Of a DNA stretch of 45,500 nucleotides, positions 17,075 to 25,242 are shown one piece after another. The stretch comes from Mycobacterium gordonae. Its GTDB lineage: Bacteria > Actinomycetota > Actinomycetes > Mycobacteriales > Mycobacteriaceae. Each line of letters opens with the position of its first letter. The stretch's first letter is position 1. Under the pieces are notes generated by a model that saw nothing but the letters and a program-made list of their open reading frames with translations, ran no database searches and was not told where the DNA came from. Made by a program: the position numbers and the translations under genes. The stretch is from contig NZ_LKTM01000338.1 of assembly GCF_001417955.2 (NCBI RefSeq), forward strand, positions 1 through 45,500, given 5' to 3'.

Positions 17075-17767
17075 TCAGTGGCGCGGGGCGTCGCCGGCCG
17101 GTGTGGCCAGCAGCGCCCGCACCTCGTCGTCGGTGACCTGATGAAAATCGGCGTAGACCTGCCCGACGGCGTCGAAGTCCGCCGGCATCGTCGCGCACAC
17201 CACGTCATCGGCTTCGGCCGCGAGTTGGCGACAGGCCGAGCGGGGCCCCACCGGCACCGCGACCACCACCGACCGCGCTCCGGCGGCGCGCACCGCCCGC
17301 ACCGCTGCCAGCATGCTCGCGCCGGTGGCGATGCCGTCGTCGACGAGCACCACGGCACGGCCGCGCGGGTCGGCTTCCGGCCTGCCGCCGCGGTAGGCGA
17401 GTTCACGCCGGCGTAGTTCGGTCGTCTCGCTCTCGATGACCGAGCGCACCTCGTCGTCGCCGATATGCAGGCTGGACACCACGTCGTCATTCATCACCAC
17501 CCGGCCGCCGCTGGCCAGTGCGCCCATCGCCAGTTCCGGCCAGCGCGGGACGCCGAGCTTACGCACCAGAAACACGTCCAGATCGGCGTCCAGGGCCGCG
17601 GCGACCTCCCACGCGACGGGCACGCCCCCGCGGGCCAGGCCGAGTACGAGCAACCCGGGCGTTCCTCGGTAAGACGTCAGCTGGGCCGCCAGCACGCGAC
17701 CCGCTTCCCGTCGGTCGCGATACCTGCGAGCCGGCATTCGCCGGAGAAATCCCCTGGCTGGGTTCAT
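17075..17767 (-). CDS. Phosphoribosyltransferase-family protein
   Basis: A 230-residue protein with a type I phosphoribosyltransferase fold. The PRPP-binding signature VVLVDDGIATGAS lies at residues 139-151, and an N-terminal LGLARGGVPVAWEVA segment forms the second conserved loop. Its substrate is unknown; family members range from purine salvage enzymes to regulators. The ATG at 17767 is chosen because GGGAGGG lies just upstream. It ends 7 bp from the acidic-tail membrane protein, to which it is convergent, and corresponds by position to a conserved M. tuberculosis neighbour of wag31. It is the last gene that looks part of the conserved dcw neighbourhood. Confidence 0.85.
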   Translation of the reverse strand: MNPARGFLRRMPARRYRDRREAGRVLAAQLTSYRGTPGLLVLGLARGGVPVAWEVAAALDADLDVFLVRKLGVPRWPELAMGALASGGRVVMNDDVVSSLHIGDDEVRSVIESETTELRRRELAYRGGRPEADPRGRAVVLVDDGIATGASMLAAVRAVRAAGARSVVVAVPVGPRSACRQLAAEADDVVCATMPADFDAVGQVYADFHQVTDDEVRALLATPAGDAPRH

Positions 17768-17873
17768 GGTCACCCTCCCGACTGCAGGCCGCACCCAGCC
17801 TACGACCCCGCGCACCGCACATCGAGCCTGCGGTGAGGGTTGTCAGTTGTCGAGAAAAGGCGGCCCTCCGCGC

Positions 17874-17898
17874 AGTCTGAACGCCGTTGGCGCAGACT
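17874..17898. other. Bulged hairpin in the gap between conserved and accessory regions
   Basis: AGTCTG (17874-17879) pairs with CAGACT (17893-17898) and CGCC with GGCG around a GTT loop, separated only by an AA bulge. A second small hairpin, TGACCG-CTT-CGGTCA, lies at 17982-17996, about 20 bases downstream of the CMD-like gene stop at 18018. Either could end transcripts coming from the minus-strand operon. The rest of 17768-18017 shows no gene that I can support. Confidence 0.4.
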
Positions 17899-18017
17899 CG
17901 GCAACGGGGCCTTGTCGCATGGGTGTCCGAGGGGGGACTTGTCCGTCTACGACACGGGTCGTGGTCTGGCGATTGGGGCGCTGACCGCTTCGGTCAAGCA
18001 CCGGTCCACGTTTTTGC

Positions 18018-18596
18018 TCAATCGCGACGCTGAGGAGCTCGCCCATCGGGCGGCCAGCCGTCGGTACCGGACTCAAGCGGAATATTCAGAGATCGAAGCA
18101 GGATCGAAAAGAGCCGCCAATTGGCGATTGCTCCGACAAGTTCGACCAAAACCGCGTGATCGCTATTGAATGCCTTCTGGCACCCAGCCCAGTTTTCCTC
18201 GGAGATGACCCCGTCGCGTACCACATCATCGGTCGCTGCGAGGACCGCACGCTCGACTGGCCCGAGGCTTTCGGAATTCTGCCAGTCGCGCACCGCGAGG
18301 AGATCAGGCTCAGGCACGCCGAGCAGTGTGGCGATTCGCCAATGTTGAGTCCATTCGTATTCGGAGCCAGTGATCCAGCCGATGCGCAAGATGACCAGCT
18401 CGCGTAGCCGCGCGTCAAGGGAACCGCGGAAGAGTAACGCGTCCAGCAGCCCATACAGCGCAACCGCCACACGCGGCTGATGAAGTGCCACGCGGAATAC
18501 CGACAGTTCTGCCAACTCTTCGGGCAACCCACATTCGGCAGCTCGCAGCTGGGCCTGCTCACGGTCGAGCATCGGTACGCGTTCCGCCATGGTCAC
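18018..18596 (-). CDS. Carboxymuconolactone decarboxylase-like (AhpD fold) protein
   Basis: A 192-residue all-helical protein with the CMD core: RLRELVILRIGWITGSEYEW followed by a histidine at residue 85. It has Glu, Tyr-Glu-Trp and His where AhpD peroxidases carry a CxxC pair, so a thiol peroxidase role is unlikely. Relatives of this subgroup are usually annotated only as CMD family and lie in catabolic operons. The GTG start at 18596 overlaps the alcohol dehydrogenase stop (GTGA), with an alternative ATG at 18590. It is the last gene of a thiolase-dehydrogenase-CMD operon. Confidence 0.85.
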   Translation of the reverse strand: MTMAERVPMLDREQAQLRAAECGLPEELAELSVFRVALHQPRVAVALYGLLDALLFRGSLDARLRELVILRIGWITGSEYEWTQHWRIATLLGVPEPDLLAVRDWQNSESLGPVERAVLAATDDVVRDGVISEENWAGCQKAFNSDHAVLVELVGAIANWRLFSILLRSLNIPLESGTDGWPPDGRAPQRRD

Positions 18597-19732
18597 GGGT
18601 GGCCCTCTCTGTTGAACCTCTGCCCACGCCGTTCGGGCGTGGGCAAAAAGACGTTGTGCAGCGCCCCACTTGATCGGGCACTTTCATCTGCAAGCGAAGT
18701 GAGCAGCTGCGCGAGCCCAGCGAAGCCGGTTGATTCTCTGGTGATCCGGTCGAACGGCCAGCGGCCCATGGCGAGAATCTCGAGGGCTGCCCGGTAGGCG
18801 GGATACTCCACGCCGAGTGCGCCTACGACGTGTAATTCTTTATAGACCAACAAGTCTGGTTCAAACCGGGGCGCGCCGCCTCCTCCGCGGGTGCCGGCCA
18901 CCACAATTGTGCCGCCGGGCCTGGCAAGGCCGACGGCATCGGCGAACGCGGAGGGTGCTTTAGCGGTGACGTCGACGACCACGTCGGCAAGCCGTCCGCC
19001 TGTCTCACGCTGGAGCGCGGTCGCTGCATCGTCCTGCGATACATCGATGGGCAGGTCGACACCGAATGATCTGGCTATGGCCAGTCGTTGTTCGTCGCGT
19101 GGGCCTACGCCGGTCATCGCGACGAACGCGGCTCCCGCCTCTTTGGCCGCCACCGCCGCACAGATTCCGCGGATGCCGGGCCCCAGGATCGCTACGACGT
19201 CCCCGGCCTTGGTGTCGGGAAGAGTCGCCCCCCATTGGATACCGGCCCCGAGAGGGTTGAACAACGTGGCGAGAACGGGGTCCATGTCTTCGGCAATCGG
19301 GAGCAGCATCGCGTCCCACGGAAGCTCCACATGGGTGGCGTATCCGCCCCATAAGCCCGCGCCGATCTCCACGTCGACGAACCCGAACATGGTGGCGATG
19401 CCGTTCACCGCGCACCGCCGGTATTCGCCGCGGCGGCACTCGGGGCAGTCTCGGCAGGACCGGAACACCTCAACGGCCACGCGCTGGCCGGCTTGTACAC
19501 CCCAGCGTTGGCCGGCCGCAGCGCCGACATGTTCGACGATGCCGACGATTTCGTGCCCTGGAACGAATGAGAAGCCGGCAGGCAGGTGTCCGGTGAATTG
19601 TTCGTGATCTGTTCCGCACAGACCGCATGCTTCAACTCGCAGGATCGCACCCCGGTCGCCGACGTCGGGGATGGTCATCTGGCGCCGCTGCAGACTCCGC
19701 GGTCCGGTCAGCACCATCGCCTCGGCGATCAT
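18593..19732 (-). CDS. Zinc-dependent alcohol dehydrogenase (MDR family)
   Basis: NAD(P)-dependent medium-chain dehydrogenase of 379 residues. The catalytic zinc motif includes Cys39 in CGLCGTD and GHE at 59-61. The structural zinc site is complete, with cysteines 93, 96, 99 and 107. The cofactor domain has VVAILGPGIRGICAA. The substrate is unknown; with a thiolase and hydrolases nearby, a catabolic alcohol or hydroxyacyl compound is likely. The ATG at 19732 overlaps the upstream thiolase stop by 4 bp. It could in principle oxidise alcohols made by the P450 about 5 kb away, but nothing in the sequence ties them together. Confidence 0.9.
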   Translation of the reverse strand: MIAEAMVLTGPRSLQRRQMTIPDVGDRGAILRVEACGLCGTDHEQFTGHLPAGFSFVPGHEIVGIVEHVGAAAGQRWGVQAGQRVAVEVFRSCRDCPECRRGEYRRCAVNGIATMFGFVDVEIGAGLWGGYATHVELPWDAMLLPIAEDMDPVLATLFNPLGAGIQWGATLPDTKAGDVVAILGPGIRGICAAVAAKEAGAAFVAMTGVGPRDEQRLAIARSFGVDLPIDVSQDDAATALQRETGGRLADVVVDVTAKAPSAFADAVGLARPGGTIVVAGTRGGGGAPRFEPDLLVYKELHVVGALGVEYPAYRAALEILAMGRWPFDRITRESTGFAGLAQLLTSLADESARSSGALHNVFLPTPERRGQRFNREGHP

Positions 19733-21234
19733 GGAAGCTCGAACCCGGTGAACGACCCTGTGTTTCGGAGGCACACCGTTTTACCTACGTACATTTCCGC
19801 GCCCATCGCCTCGGCGATCTGCGGATCGTCGCTGCGTGCGACGACTCTTTGCCCGTCGGACAGGTGCGCGATGATCGGAGTCCATCGAGGTTGGCCGTCT
19901 CGGTCGTAGACGACGGTGTATCCGTCGACTGTCGCGCAACCGGTCGCCTCGTCGGCGCCTGCGACGGCCAGCCGCGATGAATCGATTTGAGCTTGTTCGA
20001 CCGCCGTGTCGAGCAGTCGCCACCCGGCTGGTGGCGGGGTGGCCGACCACACACCGACCGAATGCTTGGTCGAATACCACCCGAGGCCGGTGACGAGTCC
20101 GGCATCGGTTGGGTCGCGTCGGCACCGTCGGACCATCTCCACGATCGAGTGGCTGACGTAATTGTTTCCGGGACCGCCGTGATAAGGCAGGCCTCCGGTT
20201 ACTGTGAGGCCTCTGTCGTCGAGGGGGTCCAAGTCGAGAGCCTCGGCAGCCATCTCAATTGCCGACGGGAAGCAGGAGTAGAGGTCGAACCACCGGATGT
20301 CGTCGGTGGTCAACCGGCCCGCATCGAGAGCCTTCCGTGCCGCTACCTCGATACCCGATGAGCGGCTGAGGTCCGGCCGTTCCACGGGGAAGTACACGTC
20401 GTTGCAAGTCGCTGCTGACCAGGGAAAGACCCAACGATCGCGCGCGACGCCTAATTCGTCCGCCACCTCGGCCGCCATGAGAATGAAGGCGGCAGCCATG
20501 TCGACGGACATGATGCTGTTGAGCAGCTTGGGATAGGGCAAGCAGACCATGCGGTTTTCCGCGGTGACTTCGCTGAGTTCGGTGGCACTTCGTGCGCGTG
20601 GGAACCAGGCCTGTTCCGGATGGCGTGCCGCCTCGGCTGTGAACGGGGCCATCAGCGTGCCCAGCCACTCCCGTTGAGCATCGAAGTCGCGGCCGTGGCG
20701 CGCGGCGATCGCGGACTCGAAGATGGGATACACCTCGTGCGGCCAACTCAGACCCACCGACAATTCGGCTTGACTCAGCCCGGGGCGGGCGTCGCCCAGG
20801 GATTCGTCGTCGGAGCGGGGTGGGGGCGGCGAGTCGAGAAGTTCCCCGCCCTGAAGCTTGCGTGCGGAATGCCCGCTCTCCGCCCCGACGACCAGGACGA
20901 CATCTGCACGGCCTTCGCCTATTTCGCCACCCAACACTTCGACGAGATACTGCGGGGTGTTTCCGCCGACGGGACAGCTGATGCGGCGGGCGGGACTGAT
21001 GTGCATCGCTTCGGCGATCCTGCTGGCGGGATTGTCGCGCGGTATGACCAGGATGCCCGGAGTCGCGACGGTGTCGATGCGCCGCTCGACCGGGCGACTT
21101 GCGTCTTTGACCGCGCGGCGTGCGGCTTCTACCGCCAAGTCGATCGGGTCCACGAAGTCGTTCCCGCGATGGGTAACTTCGCCCACGCCGACGACAACCG
21201 GGGTACGCGCTTCTACCAACATCGGCATCGGCAT
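19729..21234 (-). CDS. SCP2-type thiolase / acetyl-CoA acetyltransferase-like protein
   Basis: Thiolase-superfamily protein of 501 residues, longer than a simple thiolase because of an added C-terminal beta-rich region (about 410-500) like the OB-fold extension seen in a mycobacterial subgroup. A cysteine at residue 87 sits in SCPVGGNTPQ where SCP2 thiolases keep the nucleophile. GGLPYHGGPGNN holds the second active-site histidine segment. The exact reaction is unknown. It is the first gene of a minus-strand operon and diverges from a TetR gene. ATG 21234 is followed by two other in-frame ATGs (21228, 21222). Confidence 0.85.
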   Translation of the reverse strand: MPMPMLVEARTPVVVGVGEVTHRGNDFVDPIDLAVEAARRAVKDASRPVERRIDTVATPGILVIPRDNPASRIAEAMHISPARRISCPVGGNTPQYLVEVLGGEIGEGRADVVLVVGAESGHSARKLQGGELLDSPPPPRSDDESLGDARPGLSQAELSVGLSWPHEVYPIFESAIAARHGRDFDAQREWLGTLMAPFTAEAARHPEQAWFPRARSATELSEVTAENRMVCLPYPKLLNSIMSVDMAAAFILMAAEVADELGVARDRWVFPWSAATCNDVYFPVERPDLSRSSGIEVAARKALDAGRLTTDDIRWFDLYSCFPSAIEMAAEALDLDPLDDRGLTVTGGLPYHGGPGNNYVSHSIVEMVRRCRRDPTDAGLVTGLGWYSTKHSVGVWSATPPPAGWRLLDTAVEQAQIDSSRLAVAGADEATGCATVDGYTVVYDRDGQPRWTPIIAHLSDGQRVVARSDDPQIAEAMGAEMYVGKTVCLRNTGSFTGFELP

Positions 21235-21259
21235 CCGCTCAGGGCCACGGGGCTGACTT

Positions 21260-21269
21260 GAGACATAAC
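21260..21269. promoter_or_regulatory. Possible TetR operator half, GAGACATAAC
   Basis: GAGACATAAC lies between the divergent thiolase and TetR genes. The reverse complement of a near-identical 10-mer, GTAATGTCTC, occurs at 21971-21980, just before the thioesterase gene. The two sites bracket the tetR gene. Recurrence of 9 of 10 bases at two likely promoters suggests a shared regulator site; that is inference. Confidence 0.3.
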
Positions 21270-21330
21270 TGCGATGGTGTCATGTGCGTGGGCAAGTCAC
21301 AATGGTGTGCGCTCGCGGCATACTAGCTGT

Positions 21331-21960
21331 GTGTCGACGAGGTTGTTGAGATGGGGCGCCGCCGCGCCGACAGATCGTGGGTCCGCTCGCGACCGGTTGC
21401 TCGATGCTGCCGAGCGGTGCCTCGAGAGTTGCGGTGTGGTGGGCACGACCATGGAGGACATCGGCAGAACAGCGGGTGTGTCCAGGGCAACGGTGTATCG
21501 CTACTTCCCCAGTCGGGAGGCGGTGATGTCGGGTGTCATCATTCGCGCCGCCGAGCGCTATCTCGACCGCATCAGCCCGCGGATCGCGGCGCACGCCGAC
21601 CTGGGCTCCGCGCTCGTCGATTTCGTGGAATACACGGTTGAGGCCGCGCGCCGCGAAGAGATCATCGGATTGTTGTTCGGCAGCGACGAGGAACTCGCCG
21701 GCGTGGGTCTCGCGGCGGGGACCTCGACGTCCCTCTTCGAAATCGTCACCGAATTTCTGCGTCCCATCTTCACCAGACACTGGAGTTGCGTGGAACCGGG
21801 CGTCTCCGTCGACGACGCCGCCGAGTGGGTTGTCCGCACGATATTGAGCCTGCTGACTGTTCGAGGGCCGCGGGAGCGCAGTCGTGACGGACTCCGGGCG
21901 TTTCTGTCGAGGTTTCTCCTTCCGGCGATCCTGGCGGGTGACCACGCTCGACCGATGTGA
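21331..21960 (+). CDS. TetR-family transcriptional regulator
   Basis: About 209 residues with an N-terminal helix-turn-helix: RDRLLDAAERCLESCGVVGT, then MEDIGRTAGVSRATVYRYF. The C-terminal ligand domain is variable. The frame stays open to an ATG at 21274, but the extra 19 residues do not look like TetR sequence, so GTG 21331 is preferred. It diverges from the thiolase-ADH-CMD operon and precedes thioesterase and hydrolase genes on the same strand, so both sets are likely targets. GAGACATWAC-type sites flank it. Confidence 0.85.
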   Translation: MSTRLLRWGAAAPTDRGSARDRLLDAAERCLESCGVVGTTMEDIGRTAGVSRATVYRYFPSREAVMSGVIIRAAERYLDRISPRIAAHADLGSALVDFVEYTVEAARREEIIGLLFGSDEELAGVGLAAGTSTSLFEIVTEFLRPIFTRHWSCVEPGVSVDDAAEWVVRTILSLLTVRGPRERSRDGLRAFLSRFLLPAILAGDHARPM

Positions 21961-21970
21961 CATCTATGGC

Positions 21971-21980
21971 GTAATGTCTC
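21971..21980. promoter_or_regulatory. Second copy of the GAGACATWAC motif (reverse orientation)
   Basis: GTAATGTCTC, the reverse complement of GAGACATTAC, lies 26 bases upstream of the thioesterase GTG and 11 bases after the tetR stop. It matches the site at 21260-21269 at 9 of 10 positions. Confidence 0.3.
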
Positions 21981-22005
21981 GACGGCAGATGAGGTAGGAG
22001 GGCCT

Positions 22006-22443
22006 GTGCAATTCACCACGTTCAACGAACAGGTCGCTGAGCAACTAAAGAGCGCAGCAGAAACCACGGGCGGGTTGGCCGGTTACCTCGGCTTCCGTCA
22101 CACCGAATTCACTGCGGGACGGCTCGTCGCGGAGATGGACGCACGCGACGACCTGAAGACGCCTTTCGGGAACCTGCATGGGGGCTGCTTATCGGCCATG
22201 GTCGACCACTGCCTCGGAGTGGTGTTTTATCCCGTGATTCCACTGGGATCTTGGGTCGCGACAACGGAGTTCAAACTGAATCTGCTTCGTCCGGTCTCTA
22301 GCGGCACCTGTGTAGCCACAGCCGAGATCATCTCGCTGGGCAGAACCAGCGGTGTGGCGCGTATCGACATCTGCAACGACGGCAGAGCGGTGTGTGCGGC
22401 CCAGGGAACCGTCACCGTCGTCGCACCGAAGACGAGCTCCTGA
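22006..22443 (+). CDS. PaaI-type hotdog thioesterase
   Basis: A 145-residue single hotdog domain. The segment TPFGNLHGGCLSAMVDHCLG carries the HGG motif of PaaI/YigI-type acyl-CoA thioesterases, and the central strand EFKLNLLRPV is typical. It probably hydrolyses an aryl- or acyl-CoA in the cytoplasm. The GTG at 22006 has GGAGGG upstream. Its stop overlaps the start of the alpha/beta hydrolase by one base (TGATG), so the two form an operon. Confidence 0.88.
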   Translation: MQFTTFNEQVAEQLKSAAETTGGLAGYLGFRHTEFTAGRLVAEMDARDDLKTPFGNLHGGCLSAMVDHCLGVVFYPVIPLGSWVATTEFKLNLLRPVSSGTCVATAEIISLGRTSGVARIDICNDGRAVCAAQGTVTVVAPKTSS

Positions 22444-23354
22444 TGTCGGCAAAGAGAACAGGCGATTCGTCGGCTCCTGTGGTCGAGCGCGTGCCCACGG
22501 CGGACGGGCTGACGCTGGCGGTCGACCTCTACCGCTGTGATGCGCCGCGGGCGGTCGTGTTGCTCCTTCACGGCGGAGGTCAAAGCCGACACGCCTGGGA
22601 CGTCACCGCCCAACGCCTGCACCAGCGGGGCTACACGGTGGCCGCGTACGACACCAGGGGACACGGGGACAGCGACTGGGACCCCGACGGACGCTACGAC
22701 GGGGACCGGCTTGGATCCGACCTATTGGCCGTGCGCTCATACGCCGATTCCGGCCGCCCCGTCGCCGCGATCGGCGCCTCTCTGGGCGGCTTGACCATTC
22801 TCGGAACACACTTGCTCGCCCCGCCGGACCTATGGCAGGCCGTCGTCCTGGTTGACGTCACTCCGCGAATGGAGATGGAAGGCGCCCGACGAGTCGTAGC
22901 GTTCATGTCGGCACACCCCGAAGGTTTCGACAGCCTAGAGTCGGCCGCTGACGTGATCGCCGCCTACAACCCGCACCGCCCTCGCCCCGAAAACCTCGAC
23001 GGCCTCCGAAAAGTCCTCGCCCGTCGCGAAGACGGTCGCTGGGCCTGGCGATGGGATCCAGCTTTCGTGACGTCGAATTTCCAGTTCCTGCAGGGTGATC
23101 CAGACGAAGGCGCTAAAGACTTCGACATGATGAGCGCGTTCCTTCTTGATGGTGCGAGGCAGGTGTCCGCGCCAACGCTGCTGGTCCGGGGCCTACTATC
23201 TGACATGGTCTCCGAAGAGACAGTAAAGCATTTCCTGACCGTCGTTCCGCACGCGCAAACCGTTGACGTATCGGGCGCGGGACACATGATTGCCGGCGAC
23301 AACAACGACGCATTCTCGACGGCGGTCGTCGAATTCCTCGACAGGACCACATGA
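22443..23354 (+). CDS. Alpha/beta hydrolase
   Basis: A 303-residue hydrolase with the oxyanion motif LLLHGGGQSRHAWD, the nucleophile elbow GASLGG, a downstream acid in RGLLSDMVSEE and the catalytic histidine in GAGHMI. The fold resembles non-haem haloperoxidase and C-C bond or ester hydrolases; the substrate is not predictable. No signal peptide is visible, so it is cytoplasmic. It shares a stop/start overlap with the thioesterase, suggesting joint action on a CoA ester or lactone. Confidence 0.88.
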   Translation: MSAKRTGDSSAPVVERVPTADGLTLAVDLYRCDAPRAVVLLLHGGGQSRHAWDVTAQRLHQRGYTVAAYDTRGHGDSDWDPDGRYDGDRLGSDLLAVRSYADSGRPVAAIGASLGGLTILGTHLLAPPDLWQAVVLVDVTPRMEMEGARRVVAFMSAHPEGFDSLESAADVIAAYNPHRPRPENLDGLRKVLARREDGRWAWRWDPAFVTSNFQFLQGDPDEGAKDFDMMSAFLLDGARQVSAPTLLVRGLLSDMVSEETVKHFLTVVPHAQTVDVSGAGHMIAGDNNDAFSTAVVEFLDRTT

Positions 23355-23367
23355 ACCCTGCTGTCGG

Positions 23368-23405
23368 TTGACTGCCCATGTAGGGCTGGCGCCTATCCTG
23401 CTCCT
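23368..23405 (+). promoter_or_regulatory. Candidate leaderless promoter of the second tetR gene
   Basis: A mycobacterial -10, TATCCT (23394-23399), ends 6 bases before the ATG at 23406, placing the start of transcription at or next to the start codon. TTGACT lies 20 bp upstream as a possible -35. There is no Shine-Dalgarno sequence, consistent with a leaderless mRNA. A short GCCC-N5-GGGC inverted repeat lies between the two elements. Confidence 0.4.
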
Positions 23406-24026
23406 ATGCCAACTGAACCAGCGCGGGTGTCTTTCCGCCGGCATGTGCGCGAAAAGGTTTTGAGGGCGACACGAGAACTCGCCATCGAGAAGGGCTGGGA
23501 TCAGGTCCGGATGAGCGAGGTTGCCGAATCGGTCGGCGTCTCCCGCCCGACGTTGTACAAAGAGTTCGGCGACAAACAGGGGCTCGGCGACGCGCTTGTG
23601 GTGTCGGAGGGCCAGCGCTTTATGGAAGGCATTCTTGCCGTCCTTGCCGAACACGTGGGCGACGTGCGGGGCGGCATCACCGCAGCGGTGCAATTCACCC
23701 TCTGTGAAGCAGAAGACAGCCCGCTCCTCAAGGCAGTTCTGACGTCCAACCCTTCGGGGAATGATCGCGGTGGCTCGTCGTCTACTGGAGTCCTACCTCT
23801 TCTGCCGACGTCGGCTTCCCTGCTTCAGCTCTGCTCCGCGGCTCTGATCACGTGGTTTAACGACCACTTCGACGATCTCGATTCCGAAGACGTTGAGGAG
23901 GTCGCAGATGTTCTGGTGCGACTGACAGTGAGTCATGTTGTACTCCCAGCCGCGGACATCGCCACCACCGGTGAGCGGATCTCCCGCGTAGCACTCAGGT
24001 ACCTGGGAGTTGTCCACAGTTTGTAA
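23406..24026 (+). CDS. TetR-family transcriptional regulator
   Basis: A 206-residue regulator. The helix-turn-helix is clear: RATRELAIEKGWDQVRMSEV, then AESVGVSRPTLYKEFGDKQG. The ligand domain is not recognisable to me. It runs toward the minus-strand P450 operon, with 16 bp between the two stop codons. It may control the hydrolase genes or the P450 operon. It is probably transcribed as a leaderless message. Confidence 0.88.
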   Translation: MPTEPARVSFRRHVREKVLRATRELAIEKGWDQVRMSEVAESVGVSRPTLYKEFGDKQGLGDALVVSEGQRFMEGILAVLAEHVGDVRGGITAAVQFTLCEAEDSPLLKAVLTSNPSGNDRGGSSSTGVLPLLPTSASLLQLCSAALITWFNDHFDDLDSEDVEEVADVLVRLTVSHVVLPAADIATTGERISRVALRYLGVVHSL

Positions 24027-24042
24027 CTAGCAAGCTCTCGTG

Positions 24043-25242
24043 TCAGATCGAGCCGGCGAGGAGCTCTGAGCGGTCAACTCGGAGCTGCTGGCTGATGGCC
24101 CGCTTACTGGACATGAAATCGCGAGGACGATTGACGCAGTCGGCGGCGATGAGTTCGCCCTCGCGGAAGTAGAAGCAGCTGAAGTCACGCTCACGCGACG
24201 GGTCACCACTGAGCAACACTTCGTCGTACCCGGCGTTGAGACCTGCAATCTGGAGTTTGAGATCGTACTGGTCGGACCAGAACCATGGAAGCGCAGCGAT
24301 TGCGCTGTGTTTTCCGCAGATTGTCGCCGCAGCGATCTTGGCCTGCTCGCCGGCGCTCGATACGGATTCCAAACGAATACGCGAGCCGTATCGAGCCATG
24401 GTGTGGCTGGTGCAGTCGCCGGCGGCCACGATGTCGGGGTCGCTGGTGCGGGCCTGGTCGTCGATCACGATGCCGTTGTCGACGGATAATCCTGCGGCCG
24501 AGGCGAGCTCGGTGTTCGGCACCACACCGACGCCGACGATGACCAAGTCGGCGGGGATCGGTTCGCCGTCAGCCAGCACCACCTCCTGCACCCCACCGTT
24601 ACCGAAGAAGGCTTCGACGAGAGCGTGTGTTCGGATCTCCACTCCCTCGCCGTTGTGGATTCGGGTGTAAAACGCGGAAACCTCCGGCGCGGTGACCCGT
24701 TCGAGTACACGCTCGGTTGCCTCGAGGACGGTGACGTTCATGCCGAGCGAACACAGCGAGGCCGCCGTTTCCAACCCGATGTAACCGCCGCCCACGATCA
24801 CAACCCTCCGACCCGGTGTAGCGGCGGCACGGATCAACTCGACGTCTGCAGCGGTACGCAGGTAGTGAATTCCGGGAAGATCCACCCCTGGTGTGGGGAG
24901 TCGTCTGGCCCTTGCACCGGTGCACAACGCGAGCTTGGTGTACGTCAGCGTGTCGCCGGTGCTCAGAGACACACGCTTGGCACTCCGGTGGATCGCCTCC
25001 ACGGTCGCATTCAAGAGTCGAATGTGCTGCTTTTCGTAGAAATCAGCGCCGCGAATCAGGAGGTCGTCGAGGCCGTTCTTGCCGGCCAGGTATCCCTTCG
25101 ACAACGGAGGCCGGTGGTAGGGCAGTCCCCCCTCGTCGCCGATGAGCACGACCTCCCCAGACCACCCCTCCCTTCGAAGATTAGCTGCCAACTGCGCGCC
25201 GGCGTGGCTCGCGCCGACGATCACCGCTCGTTCGGGAGTCAC
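24043..25242 (-). CDS. FAD-dependent ferredoxin reductase of a P450 system
   Basis: NAD(P)H-dependent flavoprotein of 399 residues in the putidaredoxin/rubredoxin reductase family. Its FAD Rossmann motif is RAVIVGASHAGAQLAANLR at the N-terminus, and the NAD motif RRVVIVGGGYIGLETAASL lies near residue 145. The second FAD contact is PDIVAAGDC. It passes electrons to the [2Fe-2S] ferredoxin encoded two genes upstream. A GTG start overlaps the P450 stop by 4 bp (GTGA), so the reductase is co-translated with the P450. Confidence 0.93.
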   Translation of the reverse strand: MTPERAVIVGASHAGAQLAANLRREGWSGEVVLIGDEGGLPYHRPPLSKGYLAGKNGLDDLLIRGADFYEKQHIRLLNATVEAIHRSAKRVSLSTGDTLTYTKLALCTGARARRLPTPGVDLPGIHYLRTAADVELIRAAATPGRRVVIVGGGYIGLETAASLCSLGMNVTVLEATERVLERVTAPEVSAFYTRIHNGEGVEIRTHALVEAFFGNGGVQEVVLADGEPIPADLVIVGVGVVPNTELASAAGLSVDNGIVIDDQARTSDPDIVAAGDCTSHTMARYGSRIRLESVSSAGEQAKIAAATICGKHSAIAALPWFWSDQYDLKLQIAGLNAGYDEVLLSGDPSRERDFSCFYFREGELIAADCVNRPRDFMSSKRAISQQLRVDRSELLAGSI

